From Tetradesmus obliquus (Eukaryota > Chlorophyta > Chlorophyceae > Sphaeropleales > Scenedesmaceae), in the NCBI GenBank assembly GCA_030272155.1, contig CP126201.1:3260501-3324500 (forward strand): DNA of 64,000 bases. Reading direction: 5' to 3'. The first letter of the stretch is position 1, and each line of letters begins with the position of its first letter. Position numbers and translations under genes: made by a program. Below the pieces are notes generated by a model. The model saw only the letters and a list, made by a program, of their open reading frames with translations. It had not been told where the DNA came from and did not search any database. Shown here in pieces: positions 34,595 through 56,232 of this stretch.

Positions 34595-37500
34595 CAGAGT
34601 ACGTGTCGACCATATACACCTACCTGAACGATGCTGCTGTCATCAGCAGGAACAGCACAGCAGCCTTCCTGCAGGAGCTGCAGCGCTGGCAGCAGGCCAG
34701 CCAGCCCAACAGCACGCTGGATGTGGCGCCTTTTGTGGCGGTTGCAAGAGACATGCTGGGCTACTTCAGGCTCAGGTGCGAGCACAGATACAGTTACGTA
34801 ACATAACGATACAGTTTATGCATTTTTCTTGAGGAATTGCTGCAGAAGCGACGTGTTACTCAAGCGGTAGCTTCTTGGTTGTTGTTGACAGTCACTGCAT
34901 GGTCTGCACGGCAACGAGCTGAGGTGCTCCTGCCATGTAGGTAGGGCAGCTGCTCCCCAGGACCAGCAGCCACAGCTTGCAGGAACCTACCATGTTGCAC
35001 ACCAGTGCACAACATGTGCAAGCACAGCCTTGTACAGCCTGTTGCAGCTTCAGCTGTCTGAAGTAAGAAGCATCGCCATGCTGGTGTTGATGCTATGCTG
35101 CTGTGTATGCTGTGCTGCAGGTACAGCGAAGCACTACTGGTGCTGCTGCGGCAGTTCTCAGAAAGCGGCGTGCTTGTGCCGACAGCAGTCAACCCAGACG
35201 TGCTGCAGCAGGAGGTGCAGCAACTGCTCGACACTGCAAACTTGAACAGATACTATGCAGCAGTGTCCAGTGGGTGCGGGCAAGCAACACAGCGGGGCTT
35301 TGTGACGGATGAAGAGACAGTGTCATATGCAGCAGATGCAGCGACGGGTGTAACACAAGTGAAGGTGGGCATTTTGCTGATTACTGCAGCATGTTGGATC
35401 ATTGATTGGCAGCTATTATTGAGATCTGTCAACATTACACTTCTTATGTTGCAAGCCTAGTATCACATTTTGTGCAGTCGACAGGTGCTCCTTATTGTGT
35501 CAGCTCAAGCACCACACTGCAGACAGGGTGACCCGCAGCTGCAGCTGTAGATGCAGCAGTTGGCTGCCCGGCAAGCAGCTTTACCAGTGCGGCCAACGGA
35601 GATAGCCTGGGGGTGCCATCGCAGTGAAAGTCAACGGCTGTTGCGGCCGCTGATGGTGTCCCGCTGTCTCACCGCTGCACAGGTCACTGGCAGGAGGTTG
35701 CTTCAGCAGCAGCTGGCAGAACTTCCAGGAGCACGCCGCAGCCGACGCCACCATCAACACAGCTCGGCTGCTATGGGCACATCAATACGGCCTCCATTCC
35801 TTGGCGCAATCTATGCCTCATCTGCTGCAAACAGCACCGCTTTTGCAGCAACAGCAGCTGGTGCTGTCCACAGGCGGGCAGAGTATTACAGCCGCAGCCG
35901 GCATTTACAGCAGCAGAGCAGCTTATCAGGCACGTTCCAGGACACCATATGCTTGGTGCCAACAGCCAATTGGCCAGTGGATGGGCCTCAAGATATCACC
36001 TTCAGCTGCCCAGACATGCAGCAGCGGCCAAAGCTTGCAGGATTCCAGCCGGCAGAAATGCCTGTGGTGTTTCACTGTGAGTTGCGCGGATCCTGCAAGC
36101 AGTAGTACCCCTACAGCCTGCGAGGCTGTAACAGTTGTTACAGGTTACAGTCGACAGGTGTACAGGGCTCTGGAGTGCCTGCAAGCAGTATGTCCAAGCA
36201 TTGCATGCACCATCAGCAGCAACGCAGCCTGCGTGCAGGCTGTTACAGGCCAAGCATATCTTCAAGTTCCCTCATTGAACTGGCAGCCCCTGCTGCTGTG
36301 TTTGGTCGTGTGCCTGCGCATGCTGCTGTTTGTTCAGGCCTGCGCTACCCCAGTGAAGATGGGAGGCACGTGCTGCCTGCCATTGAGAGGCCCCAGGAGG
36401 CAGCACAGAACCTCATAGATGTAGCCAACAAGCACTTCGAAGGCAGTGGGCTCAGGTGTGTCTGGACAGTCCTGCAAAGTCTGTTAGGCAGTGTATTACA
36501 CTAGCATGTCGCTTCAAGCCTGCCGTCTGCATAGTCTATGGCTGCATGCATGTTGCAGGGGCTGCTTGTGCTACTGGTCAATCAACATTTGCCTCAGCTG
36601 CATGTGCTCAACTTGGTCTGCTTTGTGCTGCAACTTGTTGCTGTGCCTATCTGCAGTTTCAAGATGCAGGAAGTCCGCACAGATGCCGCAAAGTACCCCT
36701 ACCTGCTGCTGCACTCACTCTCAAAATGGCAAGAGTGCAGCATCAACAATAACAACAAGCAGCTAGAGCAAAAGGGCCTGGAATGCCTTAGTAAAGCTGC
36801 AGCCCAGCCAAGTGTTGTCATTCTGGCCAGCCAGCTTGTCATTAACGTTATTATCAGCAGCTCACCCCACAGGCCGTCCTGCTCCGGCGAGCAAGACATC
36901 ACCTGCAACCACACGATCTGGGGCTACGCGCAAGCAGATGGACCCTGGTTCAATGCAGGAACTGCAGATCCAAACTATCAAGAAGGTGATTCAGCAGGGA
37001 ACTGGCTGTGGCTTCGGTTTACGGAGTTGGATGTGGGAGGCCGCAACAACGCTAATGTGTGGGAGGCAGGGGGCAACACTTTCGCCCATGAGGTGCGTGT
37101 GGATTGCGCAGGTGGCCCCGGGACGCAGCAGTACAGCTCTCGGTGCAGAGTGAGCTGGTTGCTTGTATGCTTGCATGATCGCTGTATGTCACAATGTCCG
37201 CTTTACTGTGCCAGCTGCTGTGTCACTTGCTGCACCTGTGTGTATCTGGTGCTTGCAGCTTGCGCACTACCTTGCATTGATGCACACACATCAAGGCGGC
37301 TGTGAAGGAGCACAGCCTGGCAAGGGTGATGGAGTGGCTGACACAGCAGTAAGCGAGCCGCTGCAAGTATTGGATGACGCACACCCTCAAGACCTGCACT
37401 TGCAGCTTACAAACTGGTGCACGGGGTTTAGGGACGGTTCTGGACCGCTGGTGCAGGATTTGAAAGTATTTAACAGCTGCCCCAAGCCCAGGAAGGGGCA

Positions 37501-37666
37501 ACAGCATGCTGCTGATATTGCTGTTGACAATGTGTTCAACTTGATGGCGTATGTTCCAGATGTGTGTTACATTGGGGCGCTGACACCTGGGCAGGTGGAG
37601 CGGCTACAAAGCATGGTAGCGCGCTACAGGCCAAGGATGATGGATGCCTTCAAGACAGGGAATTGA
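34056..37666 (+). CDS. Pappalysin-like (M43) zinc metalloprotease, N-terminally membrane-anchored
   Basis: Exons 34056-34287, 34598-34775, 35121-35364, 35683-36076, 36338-36455, 36657-37092 and 37259-37666 join in phase to 669 residues. Near the N-terminus one hydrophobic segment (KLVFYSFTGIIFIGIGLGPG) follows a short basic stretch, predicting a type II membrane protein or uncleaved signal. The catalytic part has HELAHYLALMHTHQGGC: an HExxHxxxxxH zinc motif created across the last splice junction. It is followed by GDGVADTAVSEP and a Met-turn-like NLMAYVPDVCY with a TPGQVERL ending. These are the arrangement of M43B proteases such as pappalysins, which cleave extracellular proteins. The usual Gly in the zinc helix is Ala. 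Cys-rich pairs suggest disulfides. Exon 4 is the least certain because another frame overlaps it. Confidence 0.8.
34543..34594 (+). repeat. (CCTG)n tetranucleotide tract at a splice acceptor
   Basis: Thirteen perfect CCTG units end directly at the CAG acceptor of protease exon 2, so the tract is the polypyrimidine region of that intron. Length changes could affect splicing. Confidence 0.9.
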
Positions 37667-38266
37667 GCGTCACCAGGAGGACTTGCGAGGATGTGTTAAC
37701 GCTGCAGCTTTGGTGCCGCAGCACTTCAGTTCCGGTTGTTGATGCTGCTGTAGCTGTTGTGAAGAATATGGCGTGTATGTGTAACATGTGCTTCAGTTAC
37801 CACAGCGACCGCCGACTGGGATGGCATACGGCCCGCATGCGCATGTGTTGCTGCACAAGCCAGCCAGCTGGCAGAAGTAAGCAACCGTGTTGAACCACAG
37901 CTGTATCACCAGGGGCGGTCCGGCAGGCCAGAGGATGAAGTTCGTTGATGCTCTGTTGCAGTTCATGCAGCCTGGTTTGAATGTCTGCAAGCAGAACCCT
38001 GGACTGTTGCAACCCCGAACGCTGGTGTCGTCACAGTTGCGAGCCACATGGCGATGGCCTGAGAGGAGGACAGTGTGAAGTGTGTATGTGTGCCCTCGCA
38101 ATAAGCTGACCTGCAGTTCTAACATACAAATTACTGTTGTCCCGCCTGCACACAATCCTGCAAGTGTGTTGCTGCATGCTCGCATCCCCAGCATTGACGG
38201 TTTTCAATCTTAAAGCAGAACTGTCTACGGATTTAAGATTTGACCAGCTCTACCCGCCACAACGGT
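37667..38266. other. Spacer between the protease and TruB genes
   Basis: Both flanking genes point right. No gene or recognisable regulatory motif is seen. Confidence 0.45.
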
Positions 38267-40886
38267 ATGCTGCCCGCACAGCACTCGCACTGTCTGCACA
38301 ACATACAGCAACCAGGGCTTCGTAGCAGGCAGCTTTGCCCGAGCGCAAACTGCGGGCTTATAACAAGTAGCAGACGTTTCTCGTCATTGATAGCGGCTGT
38401 TGCAAGGGAGCGCCAACGACAACAGCAGCAGCAGCAGCAGCAGCAGCATGGTCAGGCCAGTAGCCTTAGGTCGAATAGCATGGGAACGCAGCAACACCAA
38501 AGCAATCCTATGCAGCAACAAGATTGGCCGCAGCAGCCTCCACAGCAGCAGCAGCAGCAGCAGTTGCAGCGAAGGCAGCAACAACAACAGCAGCAGCAGC
38601 AGCAACTGGGCTACTACTTGACAGGTGGTGACAGCGACCAGTGGACGTGGGATGACGACTACAACCCTGCTGTGCGGGTGAGTCACACAGCACCACATGC
38701 ATGCATGCTGCACCTCGTGCTGCATCTTTTTCCACTGCTGGGAAGTAACAGAGGTGGCAGCACTCCAAGTGCTGCCCAGCATAGTTGCTGTCTGCTGACT
38801 TGCGACCAATAGTCAGCACATATCTGCTTGCAGCGCCCAGCAGAGCTCAGCAGCATTGGTGTAACCAGGACAACGTCTGGCCCTGTGCATGCTCATGTGC
38901 CGCGCCACCAACATGTTGCACCTGCATGAATCTGCTGCTGCCGCAGGCCAAGGTGGCAGCAGCAGCGCAGCAGCTGCCGCCCACGCCTCGCCAGCAGATG
39001 CTTGCCCAGCAGGCAGCAGCAGCCTCGCAGCAGCTGCCCACAGTCATCAACCGGCTGCCTGAGCAGTTCAATGCGCAGGTGGGTCCAGCAGGCAGCATGT
39101 TCAGCTAGCTGCAGACATTGACAAGCCAGGTTGCACAGTCTCTACCGCTGCTCCTCGCCACTCCCTGCAATCAACAGCTCATCACGCATCACATCTTGTA
39201 AACTTTACAGCTGCATGATCGCTGGAATGGGCCGGTACCGTTGACGCAAACAGCAACCTGAGGGTGAAGCCCCCTTCTTTTGCAAGTCTATACTGCAGGT
39301 GCTGTCCAACGCAGTACTGCTGATAGACAAGCCGGCGCGCTGGAACAGCACCGACGTGGTGCGGCATATTGTTCACATCAGAGATGCTGGCTGCTTTGTA
39401 CGTGTCCTGCAGGTGCTGTCCAATGCAGTGCTGCTGATAGACAAGCCGGCGCGCTGGAGCAACACCGACGTGGTGCAGCATGGTGTTCACATCAGAGACG
39501 CTTGCTGCTTTGTACTTGTCCTGCAGGTGCTGTCCAACGCAGTGCTGCTGATCGACAAGCCGGCGCGCTGGAGCAGCACCGACGTGGTGCGCGAGCTGCA
39601 GCGCACGCTGAAGCTGCAGAAGGTGTGCCATGGCGGGCCGCTGGACGCGCACGCCACTGGGCTGCTGATCGTGCTCATGGGTAAGTACGGTCGTGTACGT
39701 TGCTCACACAGTCATGTCACTCGTCCCATCCCACATTGCAGGTGCTGCCAGCCGGCTAATTTCAAAGCTTGAGCCCTTAGAAGGGACTTACAGCGGGACC
39801 ATCAGCTCGGGTCAGCCACCTGCCACGTATGATGCCACAGGCCAGGTTACACAAGTGTCAGCCAGCTGGCTTTACACACACACTACTGACACCAGCATGT
39901 CACTGACGCCTGTGTACTGCAGGTGCTGCCAGCCGGCTAACTCCAAAGCTTGAACCCTTAGAGAGGACCTACAGCGGCACCATCAAACTGGGTGCAGCCA
40001 CCACCACGTATGACGCCACAGGCCAGGTTGTTACATTGTCACCCGCCTGGCGCCAGCTCAGCGATGCTGACGTGGCAGCAGCAGCAGCAGCGATGCAGGG
40101 CGAGGTGCTGCAGGTGCCGTGCATGTGGAGCAGCACCAAGTACAAGAACAGGGTGAGCCGCCAGCTCTGCACTCGTGCAGTGGCACACATGCTGATGGAC
40201 GCTTTGATTGTGCATACGTGCTGAAGTGACGGGTAACTCACCCAGAGGCTGGTTTGCACAGGTCTGTCTGTGAGAGGGTGTGCGTTGCAACCAGCAGCGG
40301 CATGCTTGGATGGATGAGCGCTGGGCGCCGGCCGCCATCCAACAGGGCTTGACTAGTGTCAAAGCATCCCCGCCTGTCAGTCGCTCACTGCTGGGTCCAC
40401 GCATGTTGTGGTTTCACCATGCCTAAAACTGTCATTTTGCGCTTAGCTGCTGTTGTTTTGGCATGTCGTGTTCTGCAGCCGCTGCGCTGGTATGCCGAGC
40501 GGGGCGAGGAGGTGCGGCGGGAGCCCAAGGCAGTACAAATAAGTTCCATACAAGTCTGGCGAGACAAGGCGTCGCCTGCAAGCGACAGCAGCAGCAGCAG
40601 CAGCCCCACAGCAGCTAGTGATAAAGCCGACGTAGCAGGGCTGCAGCTTGATGCCGCGGCAGCAGGCTCAGATGAGGTGCATTTCAGGGTGGTGGCTGGC
40701 AAGGGGGCCAGTATGCGCGTGTTAGCACATGACTTGGGTGCTGCGCTGGGCTGCGGGGCACATCTTTTGAGCCTAAGGCGTGAGGCCATAGGGGGCTTTA
40801 AGGTGGACACTGCGTGGAGCTTAGAAGTGCTGCTGCCGCTGGCAAAGAAGTATGGCAAGGGGTTCAAGTTTGCGCCGCAGGCTTAA
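38267..40886 (+). CDS. TruB-family tRNA pseudouridine synthase
   Basis: TruB enzymes convert U55 to pseudouridine in the tRNA T-loop. Exons 38267-38677, 38947-39078, 39527-39680, 39923-40152 and 40479-40886 give 444 residues in phase. The N-terminus (SRRFSSLIAAVARERQRQ) looks like an organellar presequence, followed by poly-Gln. The catalytic part reads AVLLIDKPARWSSTDVVREL, then GGPLDAHATGLLIVLMG with the catalytic Asp, SGTIKLGAATTTYDATGQV and WYAERGEEVRREPK. A C-terminal domain (HFRVVAGKGASMRVLAHDLG, AHLLSLRREAIGGF) completes the fold. Exon 3 has two upstream echoes, exon 4 one, and the 3' end is tandemly repeated past the stop (TAA at 40884). An organellar location is inferred. Confidence 0.85.
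39299..39526 (+). repeat. Two in-frame tandem echoes of TruB exon 3 start
   Basis: Each copy begins at CTGCAG|GTGCTGTCCAA (39299 and 39413), and the true exon begins at 39527: two perfect 114-bp steps. Each encodes VLSNAVLLIDKPARW.. and then STDVV or NTDVV. The frame stays open from 39299 right through exon 3, because 114 is a multiple of three. Confidence 0.9.
39742..39848 (+). repeat. Echo of TruB exon 4 start
   Basis: It reads CAG|GTGCTGCCAGCCGGCTAA and encodes GAASRLISKLEPLEGTYSGT, closely matching the real exon 4, which begins 181 bp further on at 39923. It is open and in the same phase as exon 4 but does not continue into the rest of the exon. Confidence 0.85.
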
Positions 40887-40937
40887 GTTATCGTGTATTG
40901 GGCCTGATTGATGAGGTTGTAAGCGGCATCACGCGCA

Positions 40938-41410
40938 TGCCGGCGCATGATCTGGGTGCTGCACTGGGCTGCGGGGCGCACCTGTTGAGCCTTAGGCGTG
41001 AGGCTATTGGGAGGCTTCAAAGTAGAGACTGCGTGGAGCTTAGAGGTGCTGCTGCCGCTGGCCAAGAAGTATGGCAAAGGCTTCAAGTTTGCGCCGCAGG
41101 CTTGATTATATCATGTGTTGAGCCTGCTTGATGAGGATCATGCGGCATCACGCGCATGCTGGCGCATGTCTTGTTTGCTGCACTGGGCTGCGGGGCGCAC
41201 CTGTTGAGCCTAAGGCGTGAGGCGATTGGGAGGCTTCAAGGTAGAGACTGCGTGGAGCTTAGAGGTGCTGCTGCCGCTGGAAAACATATGGCAAGGGTAA
41301 CTTCGGGTCACAGGCCTGATGAAACAGGATGGGATCAGGCGTGCAGCTTGGATGTGCTGCTGCCGTTGGTGTGGAAGTATGGCAAGGGTGGTGTTTTCGT
41401 GCCGCCAGCT
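40938..41410 (+). repeat. Tandem copies of the TruB 3' end, including the stop
   Basis: The segment encoding GAALGCGAHLLSLRREAIG to the stop is repeated after the gene at offsets of 218-219 bp (about 40938-41105 and 41157-41330), with a shorter fourth piece near 41351. The copies carry frameshifts and are not expected to be translated. Confidence 0.85.
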
Positions 41411-42010
41411 TGCGCAGTTCCAGATGTTGCTGTGTTATTGCTATGAGATGAGCAATGCGCTGGTATTTGGAATAACAGAATCCAGGCCTGATGTCATACA
41501 AAAACTTGATCTGTGGGCGGTGTTTGAGCTGCCAGCTCTGCTTCCTATAGGGTAGTGATCAGGGTCATCAGGGTGATGGATACAGACGGAGTCCTCCGCA
41601 TTTTGCTTGAACAGAACTTTAGAAAACCATTTGCCTCTGTTTTTTTTGCCATCGTCAGGACAAGATCCGCATCGACCTTCCGAGGTTTGGAAGATATCCT
41701 GGGAGTGGCCTAGCTATCGTCCGTTACAGCGAGATAGCAGCAGAGCTGCCAAAGAGACAACTTACTTTTGGTTCATTACCAGCAAACATCGGAGAGTGCC
41801 GTTCAAAGCCATCGTGATGTTGTAGCGCGAGTGTCAGAAGGGGTGCAGCAGCAGACGGTGCGTAGCAGATTGTCTGGGCGCTGAGTTGGGTAAGGAGCGA
41901 TGTACAGACATAGCCGGTGACGTATCTCCTGCTCGTGCTGCTGCAGGCCAAATCACACGCTGAACAGCTGCAGCAGCGGCTCTGACAGCAGCAGCACCAC
42001 CAGCAGCAGG
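41411..42010. other. Spacer before LRR gene D
   Basis: Contains decayed TruB 3'-end copies at the left edge and otherwise no recognisable gene. Confidence 0.4.
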
Positions 42011-42880
42011 ATGGACAATAAGCAGCAAATATCTGTCAGCTTGCACGACCCCCTTATATTTGGGCCCCTGCTGCGTCATCCCAGCATCAGCCAGGACCAG
42101 CAGGCTGTTGCAGCACTGCAGCAAACATCCAAGCAGCTGCAGGCAGCAACAGCAGGACTGCCTGCAGGACAGCTGCCTGTGGTGCTGCATACAAACCAGC
42201 CGCTGCAGGCACAGGCGCTCGTGCAGTGGCTGAAAAAGCATGCAGGACTGCTGATCTCCTTGGAGCTGCAGCTGCCGTTTACGTGTCCCAACAATGGCCG
42301 CAGGCATTGGGCTGCAGGCATAGCAACAGCACTGGGTGATGCGCTGCGCCATGCAGCAGCAGCTTGCCCCATACAGCTGCAGTCCTTCACACTCAGCGGA
42401 AGCACAGCATGGTTGTGTATGCTGCAGCAGCTGCCAGCAGCACACCTGGCGCAGCTGCAAGCAGAGATGAACTTCGAATGTGGCGCCAGCATGCAGGCAG
42501 TTGCAGCGTTGACCAACCTACGGCGCCTGGAGCTCACCAGCACAACATCAGCAGCAGTAAGCTATGTGCCAGATGATGTGCTGGCTCCGCTTGCAGCAGG
42601 ACTGCAGCAGCTTACAGAGCTGCGCATAGGGCAGGTGAGACCCAGACAGCTGCAGTACCTTCCGCCCAAGCTGCAGCAGCTGCATGTCGTGGTAGACCTG
42701 TGCTGGAAGCCGCAGCTGCTGCTGCAGCTGGCCAGCTGGGTTCAGCAGCATGCTGGTATCATGAGGAGCCTGGAGCTGCTCAGGGGCCCAGAGATGGAGA
42801 GGAACCTTCCCAGTTGGAATGCAGCTGCAGCTGCATTGGCCGCTGCCTTTGAAGCAGCAGCCGCCACCGCCGCCGCCGCC

Positions 42881-42914
<34 letters not shown>

Positions 42915-44131
42915 GCGGAGCGCCCTCAACTCCTGCTGCTGTCGGAAGCTTGCAGCTGCAGTCGTTTAGCTGCAGCCTCGCCGGTCCGGCGCTGCAGCAC
43001 CTGCCAGCAGCCAGCCTCACAGCACTGAGCTGTCAGTTGGACTGGAGGGCTGCGGCGCATGTCGCTGCGCTGTGCAACCTCACCAGCCTTCGTAAGCTTG
43101 TGCTCAAGTCAACAGGCGGCCGCAGCAGCTGGATGGCGCCTAACGTGCTGGCACCGTTATCATTGCTGCAGCAGCTTACAAGCCTGCAGCTAGGCGGTGT
43201 GCACAGGCGGCAGCTGCAGCAGCTGCAGCTGCCGCAGCTGCAGGAGCTGCAGCTCCTGATGGAGCCACACATGCAGTGTGCGCTGCCGCAGCTGCGGATC
43301 GGCCACCTGACTGGGCTCACCTCGATGCGACTGTCAGATTCAGCCGCGGGGTTGCAGGCTGGCGACGAGCTGCCGCCAAAATTGCGGGATCTGGAGCTGG
43401 TAGTGGCTGGCCATGGGGAGGGCTGCTGCAGCTTACAGCCGCTGCTGCAGCTGACAGGGATGCGCAAGCTGCGGCTGCTGTTGCGAGCCGTGCCTCACGG
43501 CTCCAGGGACGCTGTAGCGCAGTTGAGCAGGCTGACTTGCTTGCAGGAGCTGGAGCTGGAGTACATGTGGGGGCGGCAGATGCGTGCTGACGAACGCAGG
43601 GCACCGCAGGCGGCAGCAATCTCTCTGCAGTTGCAACGGCACGCATGGCAGCAGGAGGCTGCGGCGGCAGCAAGTGTCTGGCAGCAGCTGCCGCTGAAGG
43701 CGCTGGTGTGGAGCTCTGAGGACGTGCCTGCTGCTGTGCTGCAGCGAGTGGGTGTGCTGACGGGGTTGACACGCCTCGGGCTCCGTGCTGGCAGCACCAA
43801 CTGGAGCCAGACCTGTCGAGGCTTAGAGGCAAGCCCTCAACAGCTGGCAGCTATGCTGCAGCAGCTGAAACTGCTGCACGTGCTGGCTTTGACGGTGCCT
43901 GACAAAACTGATTATGCTAGTCCGTGGCCGTCCAGCGAGGTTGAGGGTGTGGCAGCACTGTTGCAGGCTGTTGGCGAGTTGAGCATGCTTGAAGACGTAA
44001 ATGTGCGGCTGCCTGTTAGGCTTGAAGAAGGCGCAGTGCAGCAGCTGTCTGGCATGCTGCCGCAGCTGCTGCCCCGTCATTTGCAGCCCTACTGCCAGGT
44101 GACCGCCGCTGAAGTCAGCATCCAGCTGTAG
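42011..44131 (+). CDS. Leucine-rich repeat protein D, 706 residues, single exon
   Basis: One open frame from MDNKQQISVS to the TAG at 44129. It has the same style as the A-C array (LQQTSKQLQAATAGLPA cap, poly-Ala at 42862-42910) but a different sequence. About twenty irregular LRRs are visible (LTNLRRLELTSTTS, LQQLTELRIGQV, LTSLQLGGVHRRQL, LTGLTRLGLRAG, LQQLKLLHVLALT). There is no transmembrane segment, kinase or NB-ARC domain. It may have a short upstream exon like A and C, but none was identified. The function is unknown. Confidence 0.75.
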
Positions 44132-44844
44132 CCTTGCATCAAATGGGGCTGATTGCGTGTGCATCTAGAGCGCGTGCTGCATGTAAGCATCAGCTGCAGC
44201 GCGTCCTGACCCAGTCACTGCCTGAAAGTGTTGCCGTGGCTGGCCGTATTAGAATTTTCGAACAGCATGGTAACAGCACAGCTGCTGGCGCCTGCTTTGT
44301 GTACCGCTGTGGCTCAACATCCGCTTTGGTAACAAAACATGAACACAGCACTAGCCTTTATGTACAAACACAGCAACAAGCTCTGACGCTGCGCGATCCA
44401 GGTATGCAGCACTGTTGTTTAACAACTTACAAAGCTGGCAGCGGCAGCTGAAGCCTGTGTAGTACACTGTGCAAATAACAGTCAGGCTGTCCCAGCACGG
44501 CGTACAACGGTGCCAACTGCGGGTGCATACTGTGGACTCCACAGCAGGCGGGTGGTGCCACCAGGCTGAGCCTGCACAGCCGCACAAGATCCTGACTTGA
44601 GATGCACCCTTTTGAAGGATGCAATGCTTCATGTTACTGAACAGCTTTACAGCCGTACGGACAGTGGTCCATGTATGCAAACATCCTGCTGGTGAATGTC
44701 ATCCCCTCACAGTGAGATGGTGCCAGGACCCACATATCAATCCATTCTAGAAAACGCAAAGCACCCATCCTTATCACCTTCACATTTGTAACCATCAGCG
44801 CGTTGCTCCTCCGCTACACTATGGTACACTGCACGCCGCTGCTC
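44132..44844. other. Convergent 3' flanks of LRR gene D and MCM8
   Basis: No gene is seen in this stretch, which must carry both 3' UTRs. Confidence 0.45.
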
Positions 44845-54544
<9,700 letters not shown>

Positions 54545-55096
54545 GGCTTTAACAGCTGGCGTTAGGCTATTTGTCTAGTTGTCAAGAGCCTGTTGCTGGA
54601 GTATAATCAGCCATCTGCACGAGCTGCTGCATCAACTAAAGTGAGCTGTGCTGCTAAGCAGTGCTGCGGCATACCGCCTGGACCAATTACTATCAAGCCA
54701 GCAAGCTGCAATCAGTTGCAATTATGTCAGTGCAATTGGAGCGATCATGGCAGATGAACGCTCGCCGTAGAAAGGATTGTTTGGTTCATTTTGAACCATG
54801 TCATTAGGGCTCTTCACCGTTGTTGTTGTCGATGTCAGTGCGTATGAGTGTTTGCTGCGGTTTTGTCGCTGCATATTGTATCTCCAACGACACAATCAAC
54901 GGTAGCCCTGGTGCAACACGCTCGACTGCCGAGTGCGTCATCCCCTTGGGTGTAGGACTGTTGCTACCATCACTACGTTGCAGTTCAAGTACGCAGGCCG
55001 TTGAAGGCAGCACACTGAACATCAGTTGATACGGTTTTCTACATTATTGCTGTCTGATACAGAGGTCGCTGCAAGGCAGCAGTGACAGGGAGACAG

Positions 55097-55128
<32 letters not shown>

Positions 55129-55197
55129 GCAGCAGCAAACACACTGGCAACAAAAGAAACCACCATAGCTAGCAACAGCAATAGCAGCTGCAGTAGC
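54545..55197. other. Divergent promoter region of MCM8 and the SMIM13-like gene
   Basis: The two genes start on opposite strands about 650 bp apart. No gene or clear motif was found between them. A CAG/CAA-rich tract lies at 55092-55190. Confidence 0.45.
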
Positions 55198-56232
55198 ATG
55201 GAGCAATGGCTGGCAGGTGGCAGCTGCCTGCTGTCTCTGCTTCTGGTACTTTCAACCATTGTAGCAGGCAAGCTCAGGCCTTGGCATGCCTTACCAAGCT
55301 TGGCATTGCATTTGGCACCGTCCTGCTTCGGCCAGCAAGCTGGCAAACAGCAGTGTCCGAGGTGTTCCTCTCCCACATGGTTTGACATGCTTTTATGCTG
55401 CACATGCAGGCTGGCTTGTCCTGTGGCACACAACTCTCAAGGACATTGGTTTCTTCCGGGAGATCATGGGCCTCAACAGGTGCACTGAACAGCAGGAGCA
55501 GTAGCGTCTCATTCGTTCATGCCATGCGTTTGCATCCTTTCACATGCCACACTGCTGCAGAGCTGCGTGACATGGCAATAACACCCACAATAGCTGCACC
55601 TGGCAAGTACACAGCTGCTGTTGTATTTTTTCTGTTTACACCGCACACTCAACATCTGCACTGTTCTGTCTTGTCAAGTGCAGGCCCAAGCCTGAAGTGA
55701 AAGCACAAAGGCAAGCTTCCATGAAGGCTGAGATTGAAAAGATCAAGGTGAGGACGGACGCCAGCAGCAGGTGCAACCAAGGCTTGCCTCAACAGGCAGG
55801 AGGGATAAGGTTTGTTGGCGGCAACAGCAGCAGCAGCAGCAGCAGCAATTGCTGCCAGGACATCACCAGCAGCTGGTCTGCATGCAACTGGGAGGAGCAA
55901 TGATCTGTGGGTGACAGCAACAGCGAGCATGCAACGGACGAAACCTAGTAATCGTTTTGTCCGAGTAGGATACAGTCTTTCAGCGCCAGAGCCAGCTTCA
56001 GTCCTGCTTACATGTTGTAAAATAAAAACTCTCCCTCTGCAACTGGATGCGCATTCCTTGTCGAGCTCATCATGCTAAGATGCGCCTGTAATGATGCTTG
56101 ATCGGTTTGCTGGCTTTTCTTGTGCCACTGCAGAGGCAGCACAGCAGGTCTCGCACTGCCTCTGTGCGGTCAGCCAGCCGACCAGACCAGCAGCAGCAGC
56201 AGCAGCAGCATGCGGTGCCTCAAGGCAGTTGA
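55198..56232 (+). CDS. Small single-pass membrane protein resembling SMIM13
   Basis: Exons 55198-55267, 55410-55479, 55684-55747 and 56134-56232 give 100 residues in phase. It has an N-terminal hydrophobic helix (CLLSLLLVLSTIVAGWLVLW), then HTTLKDIGFFREIMGLNRPK, a basic helix (AQRQASMKAEIEKIK) and a short Arg/Ser tail (RSRTASVRSASR). The order, a transmembrane helix running into 'GW..VWH....(K)F.R E.(M/V)G' with an RSAR-like tail, matches my memory of the animal SMIM13 family of unknown function. The first intron uses a GC donor (CAG|GCAAGC), which alone keeps the helix and WLVLWH joined in frame. The final exon is less certain than the first three. Confidence 0.6.

Noticed and set aside
35801-36418. 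Overlapping 205-codon frame inside the M43 protease gene
   Set aside because: It cannot be joined to the upstream and downstream exons in phase, whereas the frame through VVFHC and LRYPSEDG can.
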